From NCBI GenBank assembly GCA_011390635.1, contig JAABSA010000012.1:1-64000 (forward strand): DNA of 64,000 nt, given 5' to 3'. This document shows positions 26,638-35,693 of this stretch, one piece after another; the first letter of the stretch is position 1, and the number at the start of each line of letters is the position of its first letter. The DNA is from Desulfotignum sp. GTDB taxonomy: Bacteria > Desulfobacterota > Desulfobacteria > Desulfobacterales > Desulfobacteraceae. The translations under genes and the position numbers were made by a program. The notes below the pieces were generated by a model that worked only from the letters and a program-made list of their open reading frames with translations, was not told the DNA's origin and made no database searches.

Positions 26638-27057
26638 TTACCAGTGAAAGATTACGTGCTGCACTGAGTCTGCCGACACCGTTACGTTTTGGCTTTTCCA
26701 GGTGTTGTCATGCTGCGCCTTTACCCGGTAGTTCCCCGGTTCAAGGTCAGCCAGCAGCCAGGGGCCTTCGGTCTTTGCGGACAGCATTTTTCTGCCGTCT
26801 GACCGGATGATTTCCACCTGGCACTGGGACAGGTAATGTCCGTCGTGCATGGCGAGAACTACCTTGAGGGTGTAGTCGCCGGCCGCACGGTCAAGGATTT
26901 TCCGCTCCATGATACCGATTCCCCCTGTCACAAATTGAATCCCTTCCAGGGATTTGATGGGCGGGGGGACGGGCAGATAGTTCATGTGGTCCGTGGCAGA
27001 GGCGGTGATACCCCACAGAAGACTCAGGGTCGTAAAGAATAATACTGTCTTTTTCAT
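26638..27057 (-). CDS. Exported protein with a carboxypeptidase-regulatory-like fold
   Basis: The 139-residue product has a signal peptide (1-21) and a beta-rich remainder with a LLADLEPGNYRVKAQHDN segment, the pattern of a small carboxypeptidase-D regulatory or transthyretin-like beta-sandwich. AGGAGG precedes the ATG at 27057, which is preferred to the longer start at 27096. No catalytic motif is visible; a surface or periplasmic binding role is a guess. Confidence 0.65.
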   Translation of the reverse strand: MKKTVLFFTTLSLLWGITASATDHMNYLPVPPPIKSLEGIQFVTGGIGIMERKILDRAAGDYTLKVVLAMHDGHYLSQCQVEIIRSDGRKMLSAKTEGPWLLADLEPGNYRVKAQHDNTWKSQNVTVSADSVQHVIFHW

Positions 27058-27363
27058 ACATTCCTCCTGTTTTTTTCGGTTAGAATACTTGCGCACCGGT
27101 ACATTTATGTATGGTACACAAGCGGAGCATTATGGAGTTATCTTACCGGATAAAAAAGGCAGGAGAAATACATGATTTTATGCATTTATCCCATTTTTAT
27201 CCTGTAGCAGCCCAAACCGGTCCTGCCGTTTTTATCCAGCATCTATTTGCTTGCCGCATCTTTGGTTCCATGGTATTTTTATGCTGGTTCCTGACAGGTG
27301 ATTCTTGCATAACAGGGGCGTGACCGGCACAAAGGAAACTTTTTTACCCAAGGAGATCCACAT
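27058..27363. other. Intergenic leader before the phosphoglycerate mutase gene
   Basis: This stretch holds a possible 11-residue leader frame (ATG 27172 to TAG 27205-27207) with an AGGAG site, and a 7-base pairing between 27158-27164 and 27221-27227 followed by a T run (27229-27232). The left arm overlaps the ribosome site of the leader. It may be an attenuation-like leader, but the loop is long (about 56 bases) and the stem short. Confidence 0.25.
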
Positions 27364-28929
27364 ATGAACAAAAAACCCCATATGATTTTAATACGGGACG
27401 GATGGGGATTTTCTCCCGATAAACAATACAATGCCGTTGCAGCGTGTAATCCCGTTAACCACAACAGCTATATTGAGAGGTATCCGACAGCACTGATCCA
27501 TACTTCCGGAGAATATGTGGGACTTCCCCGGAAAAATCAGGGCTCCAGTGAGGTGGGCCACCTGAACCTGGGTGCCGGCAGAGTTGTTTATCAAAATTTG
27601 ATGAGAATTTCCACTGCGATAAAGGAAAACCGGTTACAAGACAACCCGGCTGTGAATGCCTGCATAAAACATGTAAAAACCTTCAATAGTGCCGTGCATC
27701 TCTATGGCCTGGTCCAGGATCAGGGCGTTCATGCCCATACGGATCATTTGATCGGATATCTGCAGGTTTTAAAAGATGCCGGCATTGAAACGGTATATAT
27801 CCATGTGATTTCCGATGGCCGGGACACACCGCCTAAATCTGCTGCTGCATATATCAAACCACTTCAGGAATGGATGGATAAACACCAGTTCGGGTGCATC
27901 GCATCTGTTACCGGAAGATATTTTGCCATGGACAGAGACAACCGATGGGACCGGGTGCAGTTGTTTTATGATTTTCTGGTCAAAGGTGTTTCTGACACAC
28001 AGCCCTTTGACGATGTATATTCTGCTATTGAAGATGCCTATGGCAGTGACGAGACCGATGAATTTATAAAACCCAGAAAAACACAAAAATTTCATGCCGT
28101 CAAAGACACGGATGCGGTTATTTTTTTTAACTACCGGTTTGACAGGGCCGCAGAAATATCAAAAGCATTTATCAAAGATGATTTCAACGCCTTTGAGACC
28201 AAAGAGATCCGCCATTTGTTTTATCTGTGCACGACGGAATATTATAAGGATATTTCCCATTCCCAAAGGGCGGAAGTAACCGTGGCCTTTCCATTGGAAA
28301 AACTGTTCAATCTTATGGGAAAAGTGATTGCTGATAACAATTTGCACCAGCTGCGGATTGCCGAGACGGAAAAGTTTGCCCATGTGACCTATTTTTTCAA
28401 TGGCCAGCAGCAGGAAATTTTTACAAATGAAGACCGGATACTGGTTCCTTCACCTAAAGTTGCCACCTATGACATGCAGCCTGAAATGTCGGCATATGAG
28501 GTCACAGCCAAGCTGCTGGATGCACTTGATGCACAAAAATATGATTTTATTGTGTTAAATTATGCCAATCCGGACATGGTCGGCCATACCGGCGATTTCG
28601 ATGCAACTGTCAGGGCCTGTAAGGTGGTGGATGACTGTGTCGGAAAAGTGGTTGACCGGGTTTTGGAAAATGACGGGGTTGTACTGCTGACTGCGGATCA
28701 TGGAAATGCCGAAACAATGGTTGACCCGAAAACCGGCGGGATCCAGACCGCCCATACGAATAACAAGGTCTGGCTTTCCCTTATTTCCAACAGACCCGGG
28801 CTGCAAAAAGAGCATATCCGTCTTCGTGAAGATGGAAAACTGGCAGATCTTTCTCCCACAATGCTGGATATCATGGAGATTGAAATTCCAGGAGAAATGA
28901 CTGGAAATATACTTTACAAAGATTCCTGA
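27364..28929 (+). CDS. gpmI: 2,3-bisphosphoglycerate-independent phosphoglycerate mutase
   Basis: The 521-residue enzyme interconverts 3- and 2-phosphoglycerate with two Mn2+ ions. It shows the N-terminal metal-binding Asp in RDGWGFSP, the phosphoserine motif SSEVGHLNLGAGR, the phosphatase-insert region VISDGRDTPPKSA and the C-terminal metal ligands NYANPDMVGHTG and LTADHGNAETM. Length and order are standard for the alkaline-phosphatase-superfamily iPGM. AAGGAG precedes the ATG. The gene is monocistronic as far as can be seen. Confidence 0.93.
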   Translation: MNKKPHMILIRDGWGFSPDKQYNAVAACNPVNHNSYIERYPTALIHTSGEYVGLPRKNQGSSEVGHLNLGAGRVVYQNLMRISTAIKENRLQDNPAVNACIKHVKTFNSAVHLYGLVQDQGVHAHTDHLIGYLQVLKDAGIETVYIHVISDGRDTPPKSAAAYIKPLQEWMDKHQFGCIASVTGRYFAMDRDNRWDRVQLFYDFLVKGVSDTQPFDDVYSAIEDAYGSDETDEFIKPRKTQKFHAVKDTDAVIFFNYRFDRAAEISKAFIKDDFNAFETKEIRHLFYLCTTEYYKDISHSQRAEVTVAFPLEKLFNLMGKVIADNNLHQLRIAETEKFAHVTYFFNGQQQEIFTNEDRILVPSPKVATYDMQPEMSAYEVTAKLLDALDAQKYDFIVLNYANPDMVGHTGDFDATVRACKVVDDCVGKVVDRVLENDGVVLLTADHGNAETMVDPKTGGIQTAHTNNKVWLSLISNRPGLQKEHIRLREDGKLADLSPTMLDIMEIEIPGEMTGNILYKDS

Positions 28930-29091
28930 ACCCCGGTAAAAAACACAGCCATACCCCCTGATATTACGCCTGGGTAAGAACAGGAATACAGCTTAGAAAA
29001 GAAGCCGCCAGGACCTGAAAAGGCCGGGCAAAAAAGCTGTCAATGGCTGCACAATGGTAAAAATCGGGCCACATACGTATCGACTGGACAG

Positions 29092-30030
29092 ATGAAACAA
29101 TCAAAACGCCACTCCAAACCGTCTGATTCTGCTGGGCAGGAGCGTATGCCGTGCAGGCCCGATAGAAAGCATGCCCTTTCTGTCAGTGAAGCCCGGTACA
29201 AAACCATGGTGGAAACCATGGGCGACGGGTTGAGCGAAATCGATGAACACCAGGTCACCACCTATGCCAATGACACCCTGTGCCGCATGTGGAAAAGATC
29301 CAGGGAGGAGATCATCGGTGTTCCGGTGACCCGGTTTGTGGATGAAAAAAACCGTGCCATCCTCATGGCCCAGCTGGAAAAGCGGCGCCGGGGTGAAAGC
29401 CATGCCTATGAAATCGTCTGGAACTGCAAAGACGATACAAAACTGCACACCATCATGACCCCCACTCCCTATTTTGATGCCGACGGCAGGTTTAAGGGCA
29501 GTTTTGCCGTGGTTACCGATATTTCCCGGCAAAAAAAAGAAAAAGATCTGCTGGAGATGCTGGTGCAGCAGAGAACCAGGGAACTGCAGACCAAAACCCA
29601 TAACCTGGAGGAAGTGAACACCGCCCTGCGGGTATTGCTCAAAAAACGCGAACAGGACAGGCAGCGCATGGAAGAACAGATGCTGGTGAATATTCGGGAA
29701 CTGGTCATGCCGTATGTCGACCGCATGCGGAACAGCCGGCTGGATGAGCGCCAGACCGCCTGTCTGGATGTCATGTCCGCCACCCTGGAGGATATTGTCT
29801 CCCCGTTTCTCCACAAACTGTCGCTGGAATTTCTCCATCTCACCCCGTCTGAAATCCAGGTGGCAAATTTGATCAAACACGGAAAAACCACCAAAGAGAT
29901 AGCCCAGATGCTGATCCTTTCAGAAAAAACCGTTGAATTTTACAGAAAACGTATCCGCAAAAAACTGGGCATCACCAACAAGGCCGTTAATCTGCGGACC
30001 TTTCTTGCTGCCGGCAATCTGTCGGAATAG
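29092..30030 (+). CDS. PAS domain LuxR-type transcriptional regulator
   Basis: The 312-residue protein has a PAS domain (about 30-150, with MVETMGDGLSEID and a PAC-like ending), a helical linker (about 150-240) and a C-terminal LuxR-type helix-turn-helix (about 248-305: LTPSEIQVANLIKHGKTTKE). An internal ATG at 29146 has a better AGGAG site and may be the true start. It probably senses a small molecule or redox state and controls the adjacent TRAP binding-protein and CoA-ligase genes, inferred from position. Confidence 0.8.
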   Translation: MKQSKRHSKPSDSAGQERMPCRPDRKHALSVSEARYKTMVETMGDGLSEIDEHQVTTYANDTLCRMWKRSREEIIGVPVTRFVDEKNRAILMAQLEKRRRGESHAYEIVWNCKDDTKLHTIMTPTPYFDADGRFKGSFAVVTDISRQKKEKDLLEMLVQQRTRELQTKTHNLEEVNTALRVLLKKREQDRQRMEEQMLVNIRELVMPYVDRMRNSRLDERQTACLDVMSATLEDIVSPFLHKLSLEFLHLTPSEIQVANLIKHGKTTKEIAQMLILSEKTVEFYRKRIRKKLGITNKAVNLRTFLAAGNLSE

Positions 30031-30032
30031 AA

Positions 30033-30063
30033 AATTACCGGGTATATTTCATACCCGGTAATT
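30033..30063. terminator. Hairpin downstream of the LuxR-type gene
   Basis: A perfect 13-bp inverted repeat (30033-30045 and 30051-30063) with a 5-base loop begins three bases after the stop codon. There is no following T run, so it may be a transcript-stabilising stem, a terminator or a regulator-binding dyad in the dctP promoter region. Confidence 0.5.
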
Positions 30064-30222
30064 ACCTGTAATATACCCGTTGCGCGCAAAAGGTATACAG
30101 GGTACCAATGACATATGCAAAAGGTGAAAACAGTGAAAGGGGGTGATTGCGACATACTGGTGTTTTTGTGAAGAGGTATGACCCGGGTGCCCAAACAACA
30201 AAATTAACAGGAGATGGATAAG

Positions 30223-31239
30223 ATGCGAAAAGTAACAGGTTTTTTCTGGATTTTTACCATGGTATGTGGATTGTTGTTTTTTTGTTCTTCCCTTTATGCC
30301 AAAACCATTAAACTCAATTATTCCAATTTTTTTCCCCCGACCCATGTGCAGAGTAAACTGGCACAGTCCTGGTGTGATGAGGTGAAAAAACGCACCAACG
30401 GACAAGTGGAGGTGGAATATTATCCCGGCCAGACCCTGACCAAGGGTACCCAGAATTATGACGGGGTGGTGTCCGGACTGTCGGATATCGGCATGTGCCT
30501 GTTTGCATATACCCGGGGCCGATTTCCTGTCATGGAGGCGGTGGATCTGCCCCTGGGATATGACAGCGGTATAACCGCCACCAAAGTGGTGAATGCGGCA
30601 TACCAAAAATTTACACCCAAAGAACTGCAGGATACACAGGTGATGTACCTGCATGCCCATGGGGCCGGCGTGCTGCATACCGCGGGAAAAGCGGTGCGCA
30701 CCATGGAGGACTTCAAGGGCATGAAACTGCGGGGTCACGGCACATCCGCACAGGTGCTTGACGCCCTTGGGGCCACCCCGGTGTCGCTGCCCATGCCCGA
30801 ACTGTACCAGAGCCTGCAAAAAGGCATTGTCCAGGGCGCCCTGTATCCCATAGAGGTGAACAAGGGCTGGCGCATGGGAGAGGTGGTGGATTACCTGACG
30901 TTGAGCACTCCCATTGCCTATACCTCCTCATTTTATGTGGTGATGAACAAGGACAAATGGGCACAGATACCAGATGACCTCAAAACCGTGATCATGGAAA
31001 TCAACGAAGAATGGATTCCCAAGCACGGCCTGGCCTGGGATGAATCAGACCAGGAAGGACTGGCTTTTTTCAAGGAGCTTGGCGGTGAGGTGATTGAACT
31101 GTCTGATGCAGAAGGTGAAAGGTGGCAGGCAGCCATTGCACCGGTGGTGGATACCTATATCGAAAAAATGGATAAAAATGGATTTGACGGCCGGAAAATC
31201 GTGGATTTTGTCAAGGCTTCCTTGAAACAATATCAATAG
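30223..31239 (+). CDS. TRAP transporter solute-binding protein (DctP family)
   Basis: The 338-residue periplasmic protein has a signal peptide (about 1-28, ending before KTIKLNYSNF) and the DctP fold with the conserved carboxylate-binding Arg in GMKLRGHGTSAQV. It captures an organic acid for Na+- or proton-driven uptake. The start at 30223 sits nine bases after AGGAG, better than the overlapping ATG at 30214. No dctQ or dctM membrane subunit gene is adjacent, so it is an orphan binding protein in this window. It is followed by an unusual perfect inverted repeat and a CoA-ligase gene. Confidence 0.88.
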   Translation: MRKVTGFFWIFTMVCGLLFFCSSLYAKTIKLNYSNFFPPTHVQSKLAQSWCDEVKKRTNGQVEVEYYPGQTLTKGTQNYDGVVSGLSDIGMCLFAYTRGRFPVMEAVDLPLGYDSGITATKVVNAAYQKFTPKELQDTQVMYLHAHGAGVLHTAGKAVRTMEDFKGMKLRGHGTSAQVLDALGATPVSLPMPELYQSLQKGIVQGALYPIEVNKGWRMGEVVDYLTLSTPIAYTSSFYVVMNKDKWAQIPDDLKTVIMEINEEWIPKHGLAWDESDQEGLAFFKELGGEVIELSDAEGERWQAAIAPVVDTYIEKMDKNGFDGRKIVDFVKASLKQYQ

Positions 31240-31258
31240 CGCTCTCCCCGGGCTGATT

Positions 31259-31314
31259 CCCGGTACCAATTCGACCAGTAACGCCGGTACGTTACTGGTC
31301 GAATTGGTACCGGG
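31259..31314. repeat. Perfect 25-bp inverted repeat between dctP-like and CoA-ligase genes
   Basis: The arms 31259-31283 and 31290-31314 are exact reverse complements with a 6-base loop (CCGGTA). It starts 19 bases after the stop of the binding-protein gene and ends 27 bases before the next start. With no T run it is not a standard intrinsic terminator; it could protect the 3' end of the binding-protein mRNA or set its excess over the ligase. Confidence 0.85.
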
Positions 31315-31340
31315 GATGACCCGTAATGAGGATGGATCAG

Positions 31341-32672
31341 ATGGCACAGACCGAATATTGGAACCCTTATCTGGAAACCCTTTCCAGAAAACAGTTGGAA
31401 AAATTGCAGCTTTTCAAGTTCAAGCGGATATTTGAATGGGCATACAGCCATTCAAAGTTCCACCGGCATCTCTATGACAGGGCCGGGATTACACCGGATG
31501 ATATCCAGTCTCTTTCAGACGTAAGAAAGGTGCCAAAGGTGGAAAAATCCATGATGCAGGATATCCAGAACAAGGACCCGTTTCCCTATGGGGATGCCCT
31601 GTGCGTGCCCCTGGAAGAGGTGTGTGCCTTCCGCCAGACATCCGGCACCACAGGGCAGCCCGTGTACCAGCCCGATACCTGGCAGGACTGGGAATGGTGG
31701 GCGGAATGCTGGGCGTATATCCTCTGGTCCCAGGGGTACCGGGCCAGGGACCGGGTGTTTCTGCCCTTTGGCTACAATATTTTTGTGGCATTCTGGGCCG
31801 GCCATTACGGCGCGGAAAAACTGGGATGCGAAGTGGTGCCCGGCGGAGTCCTGGACACACAGGCCCGTATTCTCAAAATTCAGGAACTGCAGGCAACGGC
31901 CATGATGGCCACTCCCACCTATGTGCTGCGAATGGCGGATGTGGCCAAAAACAAACTGGGCATTGATCCGGCAACCCTTTCCATCAACAAGATCACCTGT
32001 GCGGGTGAGCCCGGGGCCGGGATTCCGGCCACCAAAAAACGGATGGAAGAGGCATTCGGCGCCAAGGTGTATGACCATTCCGGCGCCACGGAGATCGGTG
32101 CCTGGTCCTATGAATGCCGGCACCAGCCGTTCGGTATGCATGTGAACGAGGCCATGTTCCTGGTGGAGATAGAGGACCTGGAAACCGGGGAACCCATCAT
32201 CGAACCCGGTAAAAAAGGAAAGATGGTAATCACGGCCCTGGACCGTATGGCCCAGCCCTGCATCCGGTTTGATGCAAAGGATGTGATCCAGTGGGACCCT
32301 GATCCCTGTGTCTGCGGCAGAAGCTTTCGGCTTATCAAAGGCGGTGTCATCGGCCGGGCAGACGACATCACCAAGGTCAAGGGCGTGCTGCTGAGCCCGG
32401 CTGCGGTGGAGGCAGTTGTCCGTTCTTTTGACGTGCTGGGTGATGAGTATGAACTGGTGGTGGAACGGCCCGGTGATGTGGACCATATCTTGTTGAAAGT
32501 GGAACTGCGCCCCGGTGTGGATCAATCGCAGGTGGAGGTTGGTTTGCGGGATCAGCTGCGGTTGAAAACCAATCTGGGGTATGAGATACAGTTTTTTGCA
32601 TACGGCAGTCTGCCCAGATACAAACTCAAGGCCAGGCGGTTCAAGGATCTGCGAAAACAGAACAAGACATGA
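31341..32672 (+). CDS. Phenylacetate-CoA ligase-like AMP-forming enzyme
   Basis: The 443-residue protein belongs to the PaaK branch of the ANL superfamily. Seen are the P-loop-like RQTSGTTGQPV, the adenine-binding YDHSGATEIG, a conserved RFDAKDV and the C-terminal Lys-rich hinge (GVIGRADDITKVKG). It would activate an aryl or related carboxylic acid to its CoA thioester. The start at 31341 is chosen because GAGG lies about ten bases upstream; ATG codons at 31326 and 31332 are in frame. Adjacency to a TRAP binding protein suggests uptake and activation of the same acid (inference). Confidence 0.85.
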   Translation: MAQTEYWNPYLETLSRKQLEKLQLFKFKRIFEWAYSHSKFHRHLYDRAGITPDDIQSLSDVRKVPKVEKSMMQDIQNKDPFPYGDALCVPLEEVCAFRQTSGTTGQPVYQPDTWQDWEWWAECWAYILWSQGYRARDRVFLPFGYNIFVAFWAGHYGAEKLGCEVVPGGVLDTQARILKIQELQATAMMATPTYVLRMADVAKNKLGIDPATLSINKITCAGEPGAGIPATKKRMEEAFGAKVYDHSGATEIGAWSYECRHQPFGMHVNEAMFLVEIEDLETGEPIIEPGKKGKMVITALDRMAQPCIRFDAKDVIQWDPDPCVCGRSFRLIKGGVIGRADDITKVKGVLLSPAAVEAVVRSFDVLGDEYELVVERPGDVDHILLKVELRPGVDQSQVEVGLRDQLRLKTNLGYEIQFFAYGSLPRYKLKARRFKDLRKQNKT

Positions 32673-32751
32673 ACCACCTGGTTTACCGGCAATTTCCAGT
32701 ATAATCCCAACAAGGCATGAGCAATTCACGTGTGAAAGGAATACAAAAGAC

Positions 32752-32961
32752 ATGCAGGACATCAACGACCGGCATTTATTGACCGCCATGAATGAAAAAA
32801 TTGTGGTACTCAGGGAGACCGCCGGATCTTTAGAATCCCAGACCATGGATTTTCCGGCATTGCACAGAAATCTGAAGCGGATATCCGCCAGCATTACTAT
32901 GCTGGAACTGAACCTGAGCGATGCCCTGGCACTTGATCCGGAAGAAGCGCAAGGCACCTGA
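32752..32961 (+). CDS. Small helical protein of unknown function
   Basis: This 69-residue frame encodes a helical, mildly acidic protein (for example LKRISASITMLELNLSDALA) without signal peptide or known motif. GAAAGGA stands 12 bases before the ATG. The neighbouring CoA-ligase stop is 80 bases upstream and the terminator hairpin at 33018-33052 follows, so it is probably the last gene of this transcript. Function unknown. Confidence 0.5.
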   Translation: MQDINDRHLLTAMNEKIVVLRETAGSLESQTMDFPALHRNLKRISASITMLELNLSDALALDPEEAQGT

Positions 32962-33017
32962 TCTGAAAGTGTACAGAAGATGAAAAATATGGAAAACGAC
33001 AGGTGAGATCGGTGAGA

Positions 33018-33052
33018 TGCCGTCCGGACAAGGTTTTTTTGTCCGGACGGCA
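33018..33052. terminator. Bidirectional hairpin between convergent genes
   Basis: A perfect 14-bp inverted repeat (33018-33031 and 33039-33052) with a 7-base loop sits between the plus-strand small ORF and the minus-strand rubredoxin gene. Position and stem stability fit a shared terminator. Confidence 0.65.
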
Positions 33053-33064
33053 GGTTACCTGGTG

Positions 33065-33223
33065 TTACTCTTTATCAAAGTCTTCCTTGCCTGCACCGCA
33101 GATGGGGCAGGTCCAGTCCTCAGGCAGATCTTCAAAAGCGGTCCCGGGTTTGATACCGTTATCAGGATCGCCGTCAGCCGGGTCGTATACATAACCGCAC
33201 AGGTTACACACATATCTGTCCAT
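33065..33223 (-). CDS. Rubredoxin
   Basis: A 52-residue frame from ATG 33223 to TAA 33065-33067 encodes classic rubredoxin with two Fe-binding knuckles, [12 protein letters not shown] and [13 protein letters not shown], and the central [15 protein letters not shown] region. Rubredoxin is a cytoplasmic one-electron carrier, typically feeding rubrerythrin, superoxide reductase or oxygen-reducing flavoproteins. AAGGAG precedes the start. It is downstream of cydB, suggesting a shared oxygen-defence theme. Confidence 0.93.
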   Translation of the reverse strand: MDRYVCNLCGYVYDPADGDPDNGIKPGTAFEDLPEDWTCPICGAGKEDFDKE

Positions 33224-33289
33224 AGTTTTTTTCTCCTTTGTTTGTTTGTCGGTTTATGGTTATTAATATGAACGGGAAGTATAACCCAT

Positions 33290-34318
33290 TTAATAGGCTT
33301 CGTCCATATCGAGATCTTCCTGGGTTACCGGATTTTTGAACAAATGATAGGCCCAGATCTGGTAGCAGATGACAATGGGAATAAACACCAGAACCACAGC
33401 CAGCATGATTTTCAATGTCAGTGGACTGGAAGATGCGTTAAACGCGGTAAGGTGCCAGTCCGGGTTCATGCTGGACGGAAACAGAGCAGGGAACAGTCCG
33501 ATGATGCCGAAAAAAGTGCACAGCACAATGGTGACAGCCGATGCAAACCAGGCCTTGAAATAGGTTTTTTTGTGTACAAAATACCGGATGCTCAACAGGG
33601 CTGCCACATTCACCAGGGTTACGAAAAACAAAACCGGGTACTGAAAATAATTGGCATACAGGTCAGTGGCAAAATAACTGGCAATCAGAAATATGACCGC
33701 AACCGGCACCAGTATCAGCCAGGTCTTTTGGGAAATCGCTACCATGCGCGTCTGCAAAGCTCCTGCGGATTTAATTGCCATCCAGTTGGCACCGTGTACA
33801 ATGAACAGCAGGACAAATAAAAGTCCCCCCAGCAGCCCGTAGGGATTGAGCAGTCTAAGGGTGTTGCCGTGGTACAACCCCTGGTCATCAAAGGGAATAC
33901 CCTGGAATATATTGGCAAAAGCAACCCCGAACAGCAGGGCCGGTAAAAAGCTGCCGATAAAGATCAGAAAGTCCCATACTTTTTTCCAGGCAGGGGTGTC
34001 GATTTTACTTCTGAAATGGATGGCAACCCCTCGGAAAATAAGGGCAAAGAGAATCAGCATCAGCGGGGTATAAAGCGCCGAAAACATGGTGGCGTAGACC
34101 AGAGGGAAAGCGGCAAAGGTCACCCCGCCGGCCGTGATGAGCCACACCTCATTGCCGTCCCACAAAGGACCTATGGCATTAAGCATGGTACGCCGGTCTG
34201 TATCGGTTTTGCCGGCAAAGGGGTAGATGGTGCCGATGCCGAAGTCAAACCCGGAGGTCATGAAAAAGACAGCCCACAAAAGGCCCCAGAGAAAAAACCA
34301 GATTGTTTGCAGTTCCAT
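33290..34318 (-). CDS. cydB: Cytochrome bd ubiquinol oxidase subunit II
   Basis: The 342-residue membrane protein has about eight to nine helices and the CydB N-terminus with WGLLWAVFFMTSGFDFGIG and GPLWDGNEVWLITAGG. It partners with CydA in the quinol:O2 oxidoreductase, which reduces oxygen to water without proton pumping. AAGGAG precedes the ATG. It follows cydA by 17 bases. In a sulfate reducer the complex is usually explained as oxygen detoxification or microaerobic respiration. Confidence 0.93.
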   Translation of the reverse strand: MELQTIWFFLWGLLWAVFFMTSGFDFGIGTIYPFAGKTDTDRRTMLNAIGPLWDGNEVWLITAGGVTFAAFPLVYATMFSALYTPLMLILFALIFRGVAIHFRSKIDTPAWKKVWDFLIFIGSFLPALLFGVAFANIFQGIPFDDQGLYHGNTLRLLNPYGLLGGLLFVLLFIVHGANWMAIKSAGALQTRMVAISQKTWLILVPVAVIFLIASYFATDLYANYFQYPVLFFVTLVNVAALLSIRYFVHKKTYFKAWFASAVTIVLCTFFGIIGLFPALFPSSMNPDWHLTAFNASSSPLTLKIMLAVVLVFIPIVICYQIWAYHLFKNPVTQEDLDMDEAY

Positions 34319-34335
34319 TATTTATGTACTCCTTT

Positions 34336-35646
34336 TTATCGGGTTGCGGCTTCAGGGCCTTCTTTAACAGTTTTGGCCATCAAAAAGAATCCCACCGCTC
34401 CCAGCAGACCGTACACAAGAATAAATCCCATAAGGGAGGTGAACACCTGGGTGGTGGATACAGGGGAGGCAGCTTCAGCGGTTTTCATCAGGCCGTATAC
34501 GATCCAGGGCTGCCGGCCCACCTCTGATACGATCCATCCCATTTCTATGGCAATATAGGGCAAAGGGAGGGAAAACATCATGATTTTCAGGTAAGTGGGG
34601 TTTTCCAGCAGTTTGTTGCGTTTGAACCATCCGTAAACGGTCAGCAGGATAAACAGGGTGCCCAGACCCACCATGGTTCTGAAACCGATAAATGTGGGCA
34701 GCACCGGGGGGCGCTCATCTTTGGGGATATCCCGCAGCCCCGTGACTTCAGCATTGAAATCATGAAATCCCAGAAAACTCAAGATACCGGGAATCGCACC
34801 GATTTCAATGCGGTTTCTTTCATTTTCTTCATCCGGGATGGCAAACAGCACCAGGGGTGCCCGGGTCTGGGTTTCCCAGTGGGATTCCATGGCAGCCAGC
34901 TTGGCCGGCTGGGTCTTGGACACATTCACCCCGTGCATATCCCCGGTGACGGCAACCAGGACAGCACTGACAAGACCCACCACCAGACCGATGCGGAAAG
35001 AGGGCTCAAATACATCCAGGTGCTGTTTTCTCAGCAGATGCCAGGCAGCGACACCCATGATGAAAAAAGCGGACAGCAGCAGGGCTGAGGGTATAACATG
35101 AATGATTTCCAGAATTCCGTGCTTGTTGGTGATCAGGGCAAAAAAACTGTCCAGTTCAGCCCTGCCGTCCCGGATCACATATCCCACCGGGTTCTGCATA
35201 AACCCGTTGGCGAGCAGGATCCACACAGCCGACATGTTTCCGGCAAAGGCAATGACCCACATCACCCCGGCATGGGCTTTAGGGGACAGTTTTTTCCATC
35301 CAAAAATCCAGATGCCGATAAAGGTGGATTCCAGAAAAAACGCCACAGAGGCCTCGATGGCCAGAAGCGAGCCGAAAATATCCCCCACATAAGCGGAATA
35401 TCTTGACCAGTTGGTGCCGAATTGAAATTCCAGGGTGATGCCCGTAACCACCCCCAGGGCGAAATTGATCAAAAACAGCTTTCCCCAGAATTTGGTCATG
35501 CGCAGATAGTTTTCCTTCCCCGTTCTGGCGTATTTGGTTTCCATATAGGCAACGAGAATGGAAAGTCCCAGGGTCAGGGGAACAAACAGAAAATGGAACA
35601 TGGTGGCTGCGGCAAATTGCAGTCGGGACAAAAAAACCGGATCCAT
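34336..35646 (-). CDS. cydA: Cytochrome bd ubiquinol oxidase subunit I
   Basis: The 436-residue heme-bearing subunit has the N-terminal RLQFAAATMFHFLFVPLTLG with the axial His of the high-spin heme, a GRQPWIVYGLMKT region characteristic of CydA, and about nine helices. It is shorter than the 522-residue E. coli protein, so it has the short quinol-loop form. GGAGG precedes the ATG. A sigma-54 promoter is centred about 55 bases upstream (35694-35709). Confidence 0.94.
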   Translation of the reverse strand: MDPVFLSRLQFAAATMFHFLFVPLTLGLSILVAYMETKYARTGKENYLRMTKFWGKLFLINFALGVVTGITLEFQFGTNWSRYSAYVGDIFGSLLAIEASVAFFLESTFIGIWIFGWKKLSPKAHAGVMWVIAFAGNMSAVWILLANGFMQNPVGYVIRDGRAELDSFFALITNKHGILEIIHVIPSALLLSAFFIMGVAAWHLLRKQHLDVFEPSFRIGLVVGLVSAVLVAVTGDMHGVNVSKTQPAKLAAMESHWETQTRAPLVLFAIPDEENERNRIEIGAIPGILSFLGFHDFNAEVTGLRDIPKDERPPVLPTFIGFRTMVGLGTLFILLTVYGWFKRNKLLENPTYLKIMMFSLPLPYIAIEMGWIVSEVGRQPWIVYGLMKTAEAASPVSTTQVFTSLMGFILVYGLLGAVGFFLMAKTVKEGPEAATR

Positions 35647-35693
35647 AAATTCCTCCAGATAGTGTGGTTATGGCCAAATATCATGTTGGAAAT

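Noticed and set aside
31515-32957. A 480-codon open frame on the minus strand
   Set aside because: It runs opposite to the PaaK-like ligase and the small gene after it, and its translation is His/Gly-rich without domains.
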